Assembly: GCF_000319305.2 (NCBI RefSeq)
Contig: NZ_AMWJ02000001.1
Coordinates: forward strand, 2,333,001-2,397,000
Origin: Pseudomonas bharatica CSV86
Lineage (GTDB): Bacteria; Pseudomonadota; Gammaproteobacteria; Pseudomonadales; Pseudomonadaceae
Direction: 5' to 3'
Length of the DNA stretch: 64,000 bases
Part shown: in pieces, positions 34,947-43,548 of the stretch
How the letters are laid out: each line of letters opens with the position of its first letter
Position numbering within the stretch: the stretch's first letter is position 1
Notes under the pieces: model-generated
Told to the model about the DNA's origin: nothing
The model's database searches: none
The model's input: the letters and a program-made list of their open reading frames with translations, nothing else
Translations under genes and position numbers: made by a program

Positions 34947-36089
34947 ATGTCTGAGTTGCTGCATCCTCGTCAATTCGAATCGATCAAACAGGGCTACGAT
35001 CCGGATCCGTTGATCTCCCACTCTCTGCGGGCTGAGGCCTATGTTGAGCCCGAATGGTTCCACCTTGATCAGCAGGCCATCATCGCGAAAAGCTGGCAGT
35101 GGGTTTGCCACGTTGAAAAGGTTCGGGAGCCTGGTAGCTACACCACCGTAGATATCGCCGGTCATCCAATCGCTGTAGTTCGCGACCAGGACGGTAGCCT
35201 CCGTGCCTTCTACAACGTTTGCAAACACCGCGCTCATCCGGTGCTGCAAGGGGAAGGCAAGACGCGCCGCATCGTTTGCCCGTACCACTCCTGGTGCTAC
35301 GGCCTGAACGGCAGCCTGGTCGCTGCCCCGCATGTTGGCGGGTTGAAAGACTTCAACAAAGAAGACATTCATCTCACCCCAGTCCAGGTCGAAGAATTCT
35401 GTGGCTTCGTCTACGTTAATCTCGACCCGCAGGCCGCTCCGCTTCATCAGCAGTCTGGCGACCTCGCGAAGGAAGTTTTGAAGTGGGCGCCAGACATCGA
35501 GAAGCTCACCTTCGCTCGTCGATTGACCTACGAGATCAAGTCGAACTGGAAGAACGTGGTCGACAACTTCCTCGAGTGCTACCACTGCCCGACAGCTCAC
35601 AAGGACTTCTGCACACTGGTCGACATGGATACCTACAAGGTGGAAACCCACGGTATCTACTCCAGCCACATGGCGGAAGCCGGCAAGGGGCAGAACTCGG
35701 CCTACGACGTATCCAAGGCTAGCGTCCGCACCCACGCGGTCTGGTGGCTGTGGCCTAACACCTGCTTGATGCGCTACCCGGGTCGTAGCTCGATGATCGT
35801 CCTGAACATCGTGCCCATGGGCCCTGATCGCACGTTCGAAACCTACGACTTCTTCCTGGAAACACCTGAACCGGACGACATGGAGAAGGAAGCCATTCGT
35901 TACCTCGATGAGGTGCTCCAGGTGGAAGACATCTCGCTGGTCGAGAACGTCCAGCGCGGCATGCAAACCCCGGCATTCGATCAGGGGCGAATCGTCACTG
36001 ATCCGAACGGCTCCGGCAAATCCGAGCATGCCTTGCATCACTTCCACGGTCTGGTACTGGATGCATACGCACGTAGCGTGAAGCCATGA
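34947..36089 (+). CDS. Rieske non-heme iron oxygenase, quaternary-amine type (CntA/GbcA-like)
   Basis: The 380-residue alpha subunit has the Rieske cluster ligands Cys92-x-His94 and Cys111-x2-His114 (CKHRAH; CPYHSWCYG). The mononuclear iron site has His213 and His218 (NFLECYHCPTAH) and probably Asp328 (VEDISLVEN). Glu210 sits where carnitine monooxygenase CntA has its bridging glutamate instead of the usual Asp. The family oxidises carnitine (to trimethylamine and malic semialdehyde), glycine betaine or stachydrine. The reductase encoded at 40969 is the likely electron donor. Neighbouring carnitine dehydrogenase and BKACE genes point to carnitine or glycine betaine as substrate; which one is not decided by sequence. 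Confidence 0.88.
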   Translation: MSELLHPRQFESIKQGYDPDPLISHSLRAEAYVEPEWFHLDQQAIIAKSWQWVCHVEKVREPGSYTTVDIAGHPIAVVRDQDGSLRAFYNVCKHRAHPVLQGEGKTRRIVCPYHSWCYGLNGSLVAAPHVGGLKDFNKEDIHLTPVQVEEFCGFVYVNLDPQAAPLHQQSGDLAKEVLKWAPDIEKLTFARRLTYEIKSNWKNVVDNFLECYHCPTAHKDFCTLVDMDTYKVETHGIYSSHMAEAGKGQNSAYDVSKASVRTHAVWWLWPNTCLMRYPGRSSMIVLNIVPMGPDRTFETYDFFLETPEPDDMEKEAIRYLDEVLQVEDISLVENVQRGMQTPAFDQGRIVTDPNGSGKSEHALHHFHGLVLDAYARSVKP

Positions 36090-36844
36090 GCAGCGGCGGC
36101 CTGAAGGGAAAGGTCGCCTTGGTCACCGGTGGTACAGGCGGCATTGGCAGGGCTGTGTGTGAGCGCTTGCTGAAGGAGGGGGCTGTGGTCTACGCCGCCG
36201 ACCTGTCGCAACGGCAGCCAGTGCCAGGTGCGATGCCAGTGCAACTGGACGTCGGTGATGAAACTCAAGTGCAGGCAGTCATGCAGCAAGTGACTCAGGA
36301 ACAAGGGCGGCTTGATGTGCTGGTGAACGCTGCCGGTATAGAGGTGGAACACACCATCGAGCACACCACCCTGGAAGTCTGGAACCGCGTATTCGCGGTG
36401 AATGTCACCGGCACGTTCCTGGTCAGCAAATACGCATTACCACTGTTACGCGAAAGCAGCGCAGCGAGCGTTATCAACTTTGGTTCTTACGACGGGTTCA
36501 TCGCCGACCCTGGTCTGGCGGCCTACTGCGCGAGCAAGGGAGCAGTACATGCGTTGACTCGCGCTATGGCTTGCGACCATGGCCCCGAGGGTATCCGGGT
36601 CAATGCGGTATGCCCCGGCTACATCGATACGCCGATGCTCCGCAGCTTTTTCCAGGATCACGGCGATATCGCCAGCCTGGAAAGCGCGGTGCGCGATATA
36701 CACCCAACCCGGCGCTACGGCACGCCAGCCGATGTCGCCAACCTCGTTTACTGGTTGGCCAGTGATGAGGCTCGCTATGCCAGCGGCCAGTTGTGGATTC
36801 TCGATGGTGGCCTGACCGCCCAAGTACAACAAATGAAATTGTGA
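36086..36844 (+). CDS. Short-chain dehydrogenase/reductase (carnitine-type operon)
   Basis: The ATG overlaps the Rieske stop (ATGA). The 252-residue protein has TGGTGGIGRAVCERL (14-28), VNAAGIE, INFGSYDG with the Ser-like position, YCASKGA with Tyr and Lys, and WILDGGLTAQ at the C-terminus, a common SDR ending. It is an NAD(P)-dependent alcohol dehydrogenase or reductase. In the operon it could oxidise a hydroxylated intermediate or act on D-carnitine; both are inference. Confidence 0.88.
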   Translation: MSSGGLKGKVALVTGGTGGIGRAVCERLLKEGAVVYAADLSQRQPVPGAMPVQLDVGDETQVQAVMQQVTQEQGRLDVLVNAAGIEVEHTIEHTTLEVWNRVFAVNVTGTFLVSKYALPLLRESSAASVINFGSYDGFIADPGLAAYCASKGAVHALTRAMACDHGPEGIRVNAVCPGYIDTPMLRSFFQDHGDIASLESAVRDIHPTRRYGTPADVANLVYWLASDEARYASGQLWILDGGLTAQVQQMKL

Positions 36845-36852
36845 GCCTTACC

Positions 36853-37782
36853 ATGCCAAAATCCGTGATCATTACCTGCGCTACTACCGGTGGCGTACAC
36901 ACCCCGACCATGTCGGAATACCTGCCAATTACCCCGCAGGAAATTGCCGATTCGTCCATTGAAGCCGCTAACGCTGGCGCCTCGATTATCCACCTGCATG
37001 CCCGCAACCCTGAAAACGGCAAGCCGGATCCTCGCCCTGAGCTGTTCCAAGACTTCATGGGGCAGATTCACCGTCAGAGCGATGCAGTGCTGAACGTATC
37101 CACAGGTGGTGGATTGGGCATGACCCGCGAAGAACGCCTGCGGGCGGCCCTGGCCGTCAGCCCGGAGATGGCTTCGTTGAACGTGGGCTCGATGAACTTC
37201 GGCATCTTCCCAATGAAGGCCAAGTATTCCAACTGGAAGCATGACTGGGAGCCGGCCTTCCTCGACAGTACCCGCGATTTTATCTTCCGCAACACCTTCG
37301 CCGACATCGAATACATCGTCAAAGAGCTGGGCGAGGGCCACGGCACCCGGTTCGAGTTTGAATGTTACGACCTGGGCCACCTGTATAACCTGGCGTGGGT
37401 GATCGATCAGGGCTGGGTCAAGCCACCGTTCCTCATTCAGATTGTGTTCGGTGTGCTCGGTGGCGTTGGAGCCGACTTGGACAACCTGATGCACATGCAC
37501 ACGGTGGCGCAGAAGCTGTTCGGAAAGGATTACGAATGGTCGGTGTTGGCAGCTGGTAAGAACCAGATGAGCTTTGCCACCCAGGCTGCAATGCTCGGCG
37601 GTAACGTTCGGGTAGGTCTGGAAGATAGCCTCTTCATCGGTGCGGGTGAGAAGGCCAAAAGCAATGCCGAGCAAGTGCTGAGGATTCGTTCGATCGTCGA
37701 AAACCTCGGGCTCAAGGTGGCCACGCCTGAAGAAGCTCGAGCGCGTCTTGGGTTGAAAGGTCGCGACAAGATCACCTTGTGA
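36853..37782 (+). CDS. cdhC: Beta-keto acid cleavage enzyme (BKACE), 3-dehydrocarnitine type
   Basis: The start at 36853 (MPKSVIITCATTGGVHTP) excludes an in-frame upstream extension inside the SDR gene. The 309-residue TIM-barrel protein has the zinc ligands His47 and His49 (IIHLHARNPENG) and a conserved Glu in VGLEDSLFIGAG, as in DUF849/BKACE enzymes. In P. aeruginosa CdhC condenses 3-dehydrocarnitine with acetyl-CoA to betainyl-CoA and acetoacetate. The adjacent carnitine dehydrogenase and thioesterase genes make that assignment likely. The gene starts 8 bases after the SDR stop. Confidence 0.85.
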   Translation: MPKSVIITCATTGGVHTPTMSEYLPITPQEIADSSIEAANAGASIIHLHARNPENGKPDPRPELFQDFMGQIHRQSDAVLNVSTGGGLGMTREERLRAALAVSPEMASLNVGSMNFGIFPMKAKYSNWKHDWEPAFLDSTRDFIFRNTFADIEYIVKELGEGHGTRFEFECYDLGHLYNLAWVIDQGWVKPPFLIQIVFGVLGGVGADLDNLMHMHTVAQKLFGKDYEWSVLAAGKNQMSFATQAAMLGGNVRVGLEDSLFIGAGEKAKSNAEQVLRIRSIVENLGLKVATPEEARARLGLKGRDKITL

Positions 37783-37802
37783 TTCGTGATTGGGGATACG
37801 CC

Positions 37803-39224
37803 ATGCATACCAAAATGTTGATCAACGGCGAGCTCGTTGAAGGCGCCGATGCGCCCCTGGCTGTCATCGATCCGGCCACGGGCGAGGAGATCGTCAGTGT
37901 TCGCCAGGCGGATGATGCTCAGTTGGATAGGGCTGTGCGTAGCGCTCACGAAGCGTTCGAGTCCTATTCGAAAACTACCCCGGCGCAGCGTGCTGCTCTC
38001 TTGCAGGACATTGCCGGGGTGATCGAGCAGAACGCTGAAGAACTGGCCTCCCTGGAGAGTCAGAACGTCGGCAAACCATGGCCATCGGCACTCGACGATG
38101 AAATGCCGTTGACCCTCGATACCTTTCGTTTCTTCGCAGGAGCCGCACGCACCATGGCTGGTGTGGCTGCCGGAGAATACGTACCAGGTCATACAAGCCT
38201 GATTCGCCGCGATCCGATCGGCCCAGTTGCAGCCATTGCACCGTGGAACTATCCGCTGATGATGGCGGCTTGGAAGTTGGCGGCACCGTTGGCAGCAGGC
38301 TGCAGCGTGGTACTGAAGCCCTCGGAGGTAACGCCTTTATCGACTCTGCGCCTGGGGCAGTTTCTGGCGGATGTGGTGCCCAAAGGGGTCATCAATATTG
38401 TGCACGGGATTGGTACTTCGACCGGCGCCAGGCTGATCAATGCCGAAGGTATCGAGGCCGTGAGCATCACCGGCTCACCGGCAACCGGTAGTGCGGCCAT
38501 GGGAGCGGCAGCCCGGCAGATGCGCCAGGTTCATGTCGAACTCGGCGGCAAGGCACCCGTAATCGTTTATGAGGATGCCGACATCGATAAGCTGGTCGCG
38601 ACCCTGCGTGCGACGGCGTTTTTCAATGCGGGTCAGGATTGCGCGCAGCCTTGCAGACTGTTGGTAGCCAGCAAGATCTATGAGCGCGTCGTCAGTGCCC
38701 TTGCCGAAGCTGCGACGACGATCAAAGTGGGGGCACCAAGGGCCCACGGAACAGAGATGGGGCCGCTCGTGACCGAAGTGCACCGTCAACGAGTAGCTGG
38801 GTTCGTAGACCGCGCTCGGGCTTACGCTGAGGTAGTAACAGGAGGAACGGTCGAACCTGGCGGTGGCTTCTTCTACAGCCCGACCGTGGTTGCTGATGTC
38901 GACCATCATGCTGAAATCGCAACACAGGAAATGTTCGGGCCGGTGATATCCGTATCCCGGTTCACCCCGGATCAAGACCCGGTTGCGATCGCCAACGCGA
39001 CCCGTTATGGCCTGGCCTCGTCCCTGTGGACGCGTGACAGTGGTCGTGCAATGGAAGCCAGTAGCCGCCTGCGTTATGGCTTTACGTGGGTCAACACCCA
39101 TGGTGTGGCAACACCTGAAATGCCTTGGGCGGCCATGAAGGGTTCGGGTCACGGTTGCGACATGTCGGTGTTTGCGCTGGATGCCTACACCAGTGTCCGT
39201 CACGTCATGCTTGCACACGGGTGA
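37803..39224 (+). CDS. NAD(P)-dependent aldehyde dehydrogenase
   Basis: The ATG at 37803 (MHTKMLINGELVEG) has GGGG upstream. The 473-residue protein has Asn149 (APWNYPLMMAAWKLA), Glu246 (VELGGKAP) and the nucleophile Cys280 (FNAGQDCAQPCR), so the active site is intact. It resembles betaine-aldehyde and gamma-aminobutyraldehyde dehydrogenases. If the Rieske enzyme makes malic semialdehyde from carnitine, this enzyme would oxidise it to malate. If the Rieske enzyme demethylates betaine, the aldehyde would be formaldehyde or another product. Confidence 0.9.
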   Translation: MHTKMLINGELVEGADAPLAVIDPATGEEIVSVRQADDAQLDRAVRSAHEAFESYSKTTPAQRAALLQDIAGVIEQNAEELASLESQNVGKPWPSALDDEMPLTLDTFRFFAGAARTMAGVAAGEYVPGHTSLIRRDPIGPVAAIAPWNYPLMMAAWKLAAPLAAGCSVVLKPSEVTPLSTLRLGQFLADVVPKGVINIVHGIGTSTGARLINAEGIEAVSITGSPATGSAAMGAAARQMRQVHVELGGKAPVIVYEDADIDKLVATLRATAFFNAGQDCAQPCRLLVASKIYERVVSALAEAATTIKVGAPRAHGTEMGPLVTEVHRQRVAGFVDRARAYAEVVTGGTVEPGGGFFYSPTVVADVDHHAEIATQEMFGPVISVSRFTPDQDPVAIANATRYGLASSLWTRDSGRAMEASSRLRYGFTWVNTHGVATPEMPWAAMKGSGHGCDMSVFALDAYTSVRHVMLAHG

Positions 39225-39229
39225 CCAGC

Positions 39230-39979
39230 ATGGACGGATCCTCGGTAATCGTGACGGGTGGTAGTAGAGGCATCGGCTTCGCCATCGTAGAAAAATTTGT
39301 TGCGCAAGGACGACAGGTCGTGACGTGTGGCCGTGGGGTAAGGCCAGGACACCTTGATGCATCGGTCGAGTGGGTGCAGGCAGACGTGTCCAGACCTGAA
39401 GACGCTCGCTACATCGTAGAGCGTGCTGAGCAGCGCTTTGGTCGAGTGGGCATCCTGGTCAACAACGCCGGTGTGCAGATCGAAAAAACGGTTCTGGAAA
39501 GCACTGATGCCGATTGGGATGAAGTGATGGGCATCAATGCTCGCGGGACGTTCAACCTCTGCCGCGCGGTTCTGCCAGGGATGGTTCAGAGCGGCGGTTC
39601 GATCATCAACCTGGGCTCTATTTCAGGGCAAACGGCTGACCCGTCCATGGCGATCTACAACGCATCCAAAGCGTTCGTGCATGGGCTGACCCGCTCGATT
39701 GCGGTGGATCACGGGCCAGGCGTTCGCTGTAACGCCGTATGTCCCGGCTGGATCATGACCGCAATGGCCGAAGATGCCTTCGCTATGGCGGAAAACCCGG
39801 AAAAGGCCAAAGCCGATGCTTTGGCTCGTCACCCAGCAGGCCGGTTCGGACAACCTGACGATATCGCCGAAACGGTGGTGTGGTTGGCATCCGATGCGGC
39901 GCGTTTCATTACCGGACAGTGCTTTGTCGTTGATGGCGGCCTGACCAGTGCTTCTTCCTTGCAACCGAGGTTTTTCTGA
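39230..39979 (+). CDS. Short-chain dehydrogenase/reductase, second of the operon
   Basis: The start at 39230 (MDGSSVIVTGGSRGIG) is 5 bases after the aldehyde dehydrogenase stop. The 249-residue protein has TGGSRGIG (9-16), NNAGVQ, INLGSISG, YNASKAF and CFVVDGGLTS, all classical SDR features. It is not close enough to the first SDR of the operon to be a recent duplicate. It might reduce or oxidise a carnitine-derived keto compound. Its stop overlaps the carnitine dehydrogenase start by one base (TGATG). Confidence 0.87.
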   Translation: MDGSSVIVTGGSRGIGFAIVEKFVAQGRQVVTCGRGVRPGHLDASVEWVQADVSRPEDARYIVERAEQRFGRVGILVNNAGVQIEKTVLESTDADWDEVMGINARGTFNLCRAVLPGMVQSGGSIINLGSISGQTADPSMAIYNASKAFVHGLTRSIAVDHGPGVRCNAVCPGWIMTAMAEDAFAMAENPEKAKADALARHPAGRFGQPDDIAETVVWLASDAARFITGQCFVVDGGLTSASSLQPRFF

Positions 39980-40911
39980 TGAGTGAATTTCAAAATATCG
40001 CGGTGATTGGCGCCGGTGTTATCGGTGCTAGCTGGGCCGCACTGTTCCTGGCGTCCGGGCGTAACGTTGCCGTCTATGATCCGTCGCCAACCATGGAAGC
40101 TGATGTTCGTAGCTACATCGACAATGCTTGGCCGACACTGCGTGAACTGGGCCTGGCCAATGCCGAGCCGGGCCAGTTGAGTTTCCATGGCGATGTCGCG
40201 AGTGCAGTGGAGCATGCCGACTTCGTGCAAGAAAGCGTGCCGGAGCGTATTGCGATCAAGCACGATCTCTTCGCCAGACTGGAAGCATCCCTCAAGCCAG
40301 GTGCCATCGTCGCTTCGTCCGCGTCCGGCCTGCGCCTGGGTGAGATGCAGGCGGGTTGGAAGAATCCGTCGCACTTCATTCTCGGCCATCCCTTCAACCC
40401 GCCGCACCTCATTCCGCTGGTGGAAGTCATGGGTAACGACAAGACCGCTGCCGGTGTGGTCGAGAAGGCTGAGCGCTTCTACGGCCTGGTCGGCAAGGTG
40501 ACCATCCGGGTCAACCGTGAGGTGAAGGGGCATGTCGCCAACCGCCTGCAGGCCGCGCTGTGGCGAGAGGCCATTCATCTGGTCAAGAGCGGTGTCGCCA
40601 GTGTTGAAGACGTCGATAAGGCTGTATGGGCGGGCCCAGGTCTGCGTTGGGCTGCAATGGGGCCAACCATGCTGTTCCACCTGGGCGGTGGATCGGAAGG
40701 CCTGAGTTCCTTCTGCCAGAAATACACCGACAGCTTCAACGGCTGGTGGGATGACCTGGGTGATCCGCGTCTTGATGCAGAAACGGCCACCATGCTTGTG
40801 GAGGGCGTTAATCATGAAGCCGGGGCCAACAGCTGGGCTTCTCTCGCGACAAATCGGGATGAACTGATCACTCGCATGTTGAAGGCAACCGCGCCACTGC
40901 GGCGCCGTTGA
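39979..40911 (+). CDS. cdhA: L-carnitine dehydrogenase
   Basis: The 310-residue protein has the 3-hydroxyacyl-CoA dehydrogenase-like Rossmann domain (VIGAGVIGASWAALFLASG, 9-27) and the segment LGHPFNPPHLIPLVEVMGN, a signature of L-carnitine dehydrogenases that separates them from true 3HADs. It oxidises L-carnitine to 3-dehydrocarnitine with NAD+. With the BKACE and thioesterase genes it makes the complete P. aeruginosa-type route from carnitine to glycine betaine. Confidence 0.9.
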   Translation: MSEFQNIAVIGAGVIGASWAALFLASGRNVAVYDPSPTMEADVRSYIDNAWPTLRELGLANAEPGQLSFHGDVASAVEHADFVQESVPERIAIKHDLFARLEASLKPGAIVASSASGLRLGEMQAGWKNPSHFILGHPFNPPHLIPLVEVMGNDKTAAGVVEKAERFYGLVGKVTIRVNREVKGHVANRLQAALWREAIHLVKSGVASVEDVDKAVWAGPGLRWAAMGPTMLFHLGGGSEGLSSFCQKYTDSFNGWWDDLGDPRLDAETATMLVEGVNHEAGANSWASLATNRDELITRMLKATAPLRRR

Positions 40912-40916
40912 GTTTG

Positions 40917-40943
40917 GGCCCGGGACGGATCCCGTCCCGGGCC
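40917..40943 (+). other. Strong hairpin between cdhA and the reductase gene
   Basis: Perfect 12-bp arms GGCCCGGGACGG and CCGTCCCGGGCC surround ATC, six bases after the cdhA stop. No T-tract follows, so it is not a typical intrinsic terminator. Inside an operon such a hairpin could set mRNA stability and lower expression of the genes beyond it. Confidence 0.65.
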
Positions 40944-40968
40944 AGTTTGCCGTTGCGTGAGGTTTGCC

Positions 40969-41922
40969 ATGCCTGATGACGTATTGACCCTACAGATAAC
41001 CGACCTGATCGCCGAAGCCAAAGGCGTGATGGTCATCGAGCTGCGCGCTCCTTCGGGTGACGCGCTGCCGTCCTTCAAACCCGGCGCCCATATCGAACTG
41101 CATTTGCCCGGCGATATCGTGCGCCAGTATTCCCTGTGTAACGACTCACGAGAGAACCACCGCTATTGCGTTGGGGTTGGCCTTTCGCCCGTCAGTCGTG
41201 GCGGTTCCCGGCATGTGCATCAATCGCTTCGCGTGGGAGACGCGTTGAGGATCAGCTCACCACGCAACCATTTCCCATTAGAGGAAGACGCGCCAGGTTT
41301 CGTGTTTTTTGCCGGCGGCATCGGCATCACACCGGTGTGGTCGATGATCCAGTGGTGCGAAGCCAACAGGCGTCCTTGGCACCTCTTCTATCTGGTGCGT
41401 AATCGTCAGCGTGCAGCCTTTCTTGAGGAGCTTCGTGCTTTTGGCAATCGGGTCACCTTGCATGCTGACGATGAGGCGGGTGGATTGTTCGATATCGCTG
41501 GCGCGATCGGTCAGCAGCCGTCCAACGTTCACTTCTACACCTGCGGGCCTACCCCTTTGATGCTTGCTGTGGAAGCGGCAGCGAGCGGCTTTCCCGATGA
41601 GCAGGTGCATTTCGAATGGTTTACGCCGAAGCAGCCGAAAAGCTCGGGTGCAGATAAAGCCTTCACTGTTCAGCTGGCCAGGAGCGGCAAGTCGTTCGAA
41701 GTGCCCGCAGACAACAGCATTCTTCAGGTACTGGAGGCGAACGGCCTTCGCGTCGAGAGCTCTTGCCGGGAGGGGACATGCGCCTCATGCGAAGTTTGCG
41801 TCCTGGATGGTATCCCCGACCATCGCGACAGCGTGCTGACAGCAGCCGAACGCAAGAAGAACGACGTGATGATGATCTGCGTTTCCCGGTCGCTTTCAGA
41901 AAGTCTCGTTCTCGATCTCTGA
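40969..41922 (+). CDS. Oxygenase reductase, FMN plus 2Fe-2S (VanB/CntB/GbcB-like)
   Basis: The ATG at 40969 has GAGG 5 bases upstream; an earlier in-frame GTG at 40957 precedes it. The 317-residue protein has the flavin-binding motif RQYSLCNDSR, a NAD-binding loop (FAGGIGITPVWSM; YTCGPTPL) and a C-terminal plant-type ferredoxin with exact Cys-x4-Cys-x2-Cys-x29-Cys spacing (CREGTCASC and the Cys of MMICVS). It is the expected electron donor for the Rieske oxygenase encoded at 34947, although six genes separate them. Confidence 0.92.
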   Translation: MPDDVLTLQITDLIAEAKGVMVIELRAPSGDALPSFKPGAHIELHLPGDIVRQYSLCNDSRENHRYCVGVGLSPVSRGGSRHVHQSLRVGDALRISSPRNHFPLEEDAPGFVFFAGGIGITPVWSMIQWCEANRRPWHLFYLVRNRQRAAFLEELRAFGNRVTLHADDEAGGLFDIAGAIGQQPSNVHFYTCGPTPLMLAVEAAASGFPDEQVHFEWFTPKQPKSSGADKAFTVQLARSGKSFEVPADNSILQVLEANGLRVESSCREGTCASCEVCVLDGIPDHRDSVLTAAERKKNDVMMICVSRSLSESLVLDL

Positions 41923-41954
41923 AATGCGCCCATGACTTCTGGAAGGAGTTACTC

Positions 41955-42428
41955 GTGAACAACCTGCTGCTGATTCACCAGGCAACCATCGTTGAAGACT
42001 GGATCGATTACAACGGGCATTTGCGTGATGCCTTCTACTTCCTGCTCTTCAGTCATGCGACGGATGCGCTGATGGATCACATCGGTCTTGACGCGGATGG
42101 TCGAGCTATCCATGGGCATACGCTGTACACGCTGGAAGCCCACATCAACTACTTGAGCGAAACCCGACTAGGGGAGGAAGTGCAAGTGTTTACCCAAGTG
42201 ATCGACCATGACGCCAAGCGGCTGCACATTGTTCATCATTTGTATCGCCCCAAGGACGGAGAACTCTTGGCTGCCAGTGAGCAGATGCTGATGAACATCG
42301 CTAGCGAAGCTGGGCGCGCGGCGAAATTCGCCTCGGCTGTAGAAACGAAAATCAGCGCGATCCTCGAGTCTCATCGATCACTGCCGCGTTCGGGTTATTG
42401 CGGTCGTGTGATTGGCATTCGTCGCTGA
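41955..42428 (+). CDS. cdhB: Thioesterase of carnitine catabolism (betainyl-CoA thioesterase-like)
   Basis: The start is a GTG at 41955 with AAGGAG 7 bases upstream, giving MNNLLLIHQATIVEDWID. The 157-residue hotdog-fold protein has the segment DWIDYNGHLRDAFYFLLFSHATDAL, which is like the 4HBT signature. In P. aeruginosa the equivalent gene (cdhB) hydrolyses betainyl-CoA to glycine betaine and CoA, the step after BKACE. The context with cdhA and cdhC supports the same function. Confidence 0.82.
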   Translation: MNNLLLIHQATIVEDWIDYNGHLRDAFYFLLFSHATDALMDHIGLDADGRAIHGHTLYTLEAHINYLSETRLGEEVQVFTQVIDHDAKRLHIVHHLYRPKDGELLAASEQMLMNIASEAGRAAKFASAVETKISAILESHRSLPRSGYCGRVIGIRR

Positions 42429-42525
42429 GTAGCTGTTGCTGCACCCCTGGGACAACAAGACTGCGTTACCTCTGAATAACAACGAACTGCCGCTTCCCAT
42501 AGTTGCCATAGAGAGGATTTGCGTT

Positions 42526-43473
42526 ATGAAAAATGCATTGCGCGTTATGTTCTGCTCTGCCTTGACACTGTCCGTGAATACCTATGCAACCGAGCCATCC
42601 CAGTGCCGTTTGGTACGGATGTCCGATCCTGGCTGGACTGACATTCAGACCACTACCGCCATCGCTACCACACTACTGAAAAGTCTCGGCTATCAAACAA
42701 AATCCACCCTGGTCGGCGTACCGCTGACATTCAAGGCTCTGGCCGACGGCAAGAGCATGGATGTGTTCCTGGGTACCTGGCTGCCAACCATGGAACCAGA
42801 TCTCAAACCGCACCGTGATGCCGGTGCGATCGATATTGTTCGGGTCAACCTGCAGCATGCCAAGTACACGCTGGCGGTTCCTCAGACCTTGTGGGATCAG
42901 GGGCTTAAGGACTTTGCCGACATTGCGAAATTCAAGAATGAGCTGGATGGCAAAATCTATGGCCTTGAGCCCGGCGACGGCGGCAACAACGCGGTACTCA
43001 AGGCCATCGACGATAACGCATTCGGGCTTAAGGACGCCGGTTTCTCGGTAGTCGCTTCCAGTGAGTCGGGCATGCTGGCCCAGGTTGAGCGCGCGCAGCG
43101 GCGGAACCAGGCGATCCTGTATCTTGGGTGGGAGCCGCATCCGATGAACACTCGTTTCAAGATGAAATTCCTCACCGGTGGCGACGACTACTTTGGCCCT
43201 GATTTCGGCGATGCCACGGTCTATACGAGCACACGCAAAGGTTACGTCGAAGAGTGTCCGAACGTGGGACAGTTGCTTAAGAACCTGAGCTTCACCCTTG
43301 ATATGGAGAACCACATCATGGGTTCCATCCTCTACGACAAGATGGGGCCCGAGGCGGCTGCCAGGGCCTGGTTGAAGCAGAACCCTCAGGTGCTCGATGG
43401 CTGGTTGGCAGGGGTGACCACATGGGATGGGCAGCCTGGCCTGGACAAAGTCAAAGCGGAGGTGACGCAGTGA
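42526..43473 (+). CDS. caiX: Substrate-binding protein for quaternary amines (CaiX/OpuAC family)
   Basis: The ATG at 42526 follows AGAGGAT and gives a 315-residue precursor with a signal peptide (MKNALRVMFCSALTLSVNTYA). The mature part is an OpuAC-type choline/betaine/carnitine binding protein (VRMSDPGWTDIQTT, MDVFLGTWLPTMEPD, GLEPGDGGNNAV, LGWEPHPMN), with the Trp residues used for the cationic-ammonium cage. No permease or ATPase gene is next to it. In P. aeruginosa CaiX delivers carnitine to the shared CbcWV core transporter, and the same arrangement is likely here. Confidence 0.87.
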   Translation: MKNALRVMFCSALTLSVNTYATEPSQCRLVRMSDPGWTDIQTTTAIATTLLKSLGYQTKSTLVGVPLTFKALADGKSMDVFLGTWLPTMEPDLKPHRDAGAIDIVRVNLQHAKYTLAVPQTLWDQGLKDFADIAKFKNELDGKIYGLEPGDGGNNAVLKAIDDNAFGLKDAGFSVVASSESGMLAQVERAQRRNQAILYLGWEPHPMNTRFKMKFLTGGDDYFGPDFGDATVYTSTRKGYVEECPNVGQLLKNLSFTLDMENHIMGSILYDKMGPEAAARAWLKQNPQVLDGWLAGVTTWDGQPGLDKVKAEVTQ

Positions 43474-43548
43474 TGACCGCTATCCAAGGCAATCCGGAAG
43501 TCTGGTTGATTTTCCAGGATTTACTGGATTCAGCACGCTCACTCACAA
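43473..43548 (+). CDS. Possible truncated coding start after caiX
   Basis: An ATG at 43473 overlaps the caiX stop as TGATG, the same coupling seen inside the operon. It opens MTAIQGNPEVWLIFQDLLDS and then enters the left 27-bp repeat at 43549. The frame stays open to 43874, but the later part runs antisense to the toxin gene and looks unrelated. It could be the remnant of a further operon gene cut by the islet, or chance. The rest of the 43474-43725 gap holds no recognisable gene. Confidence 0.3.
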
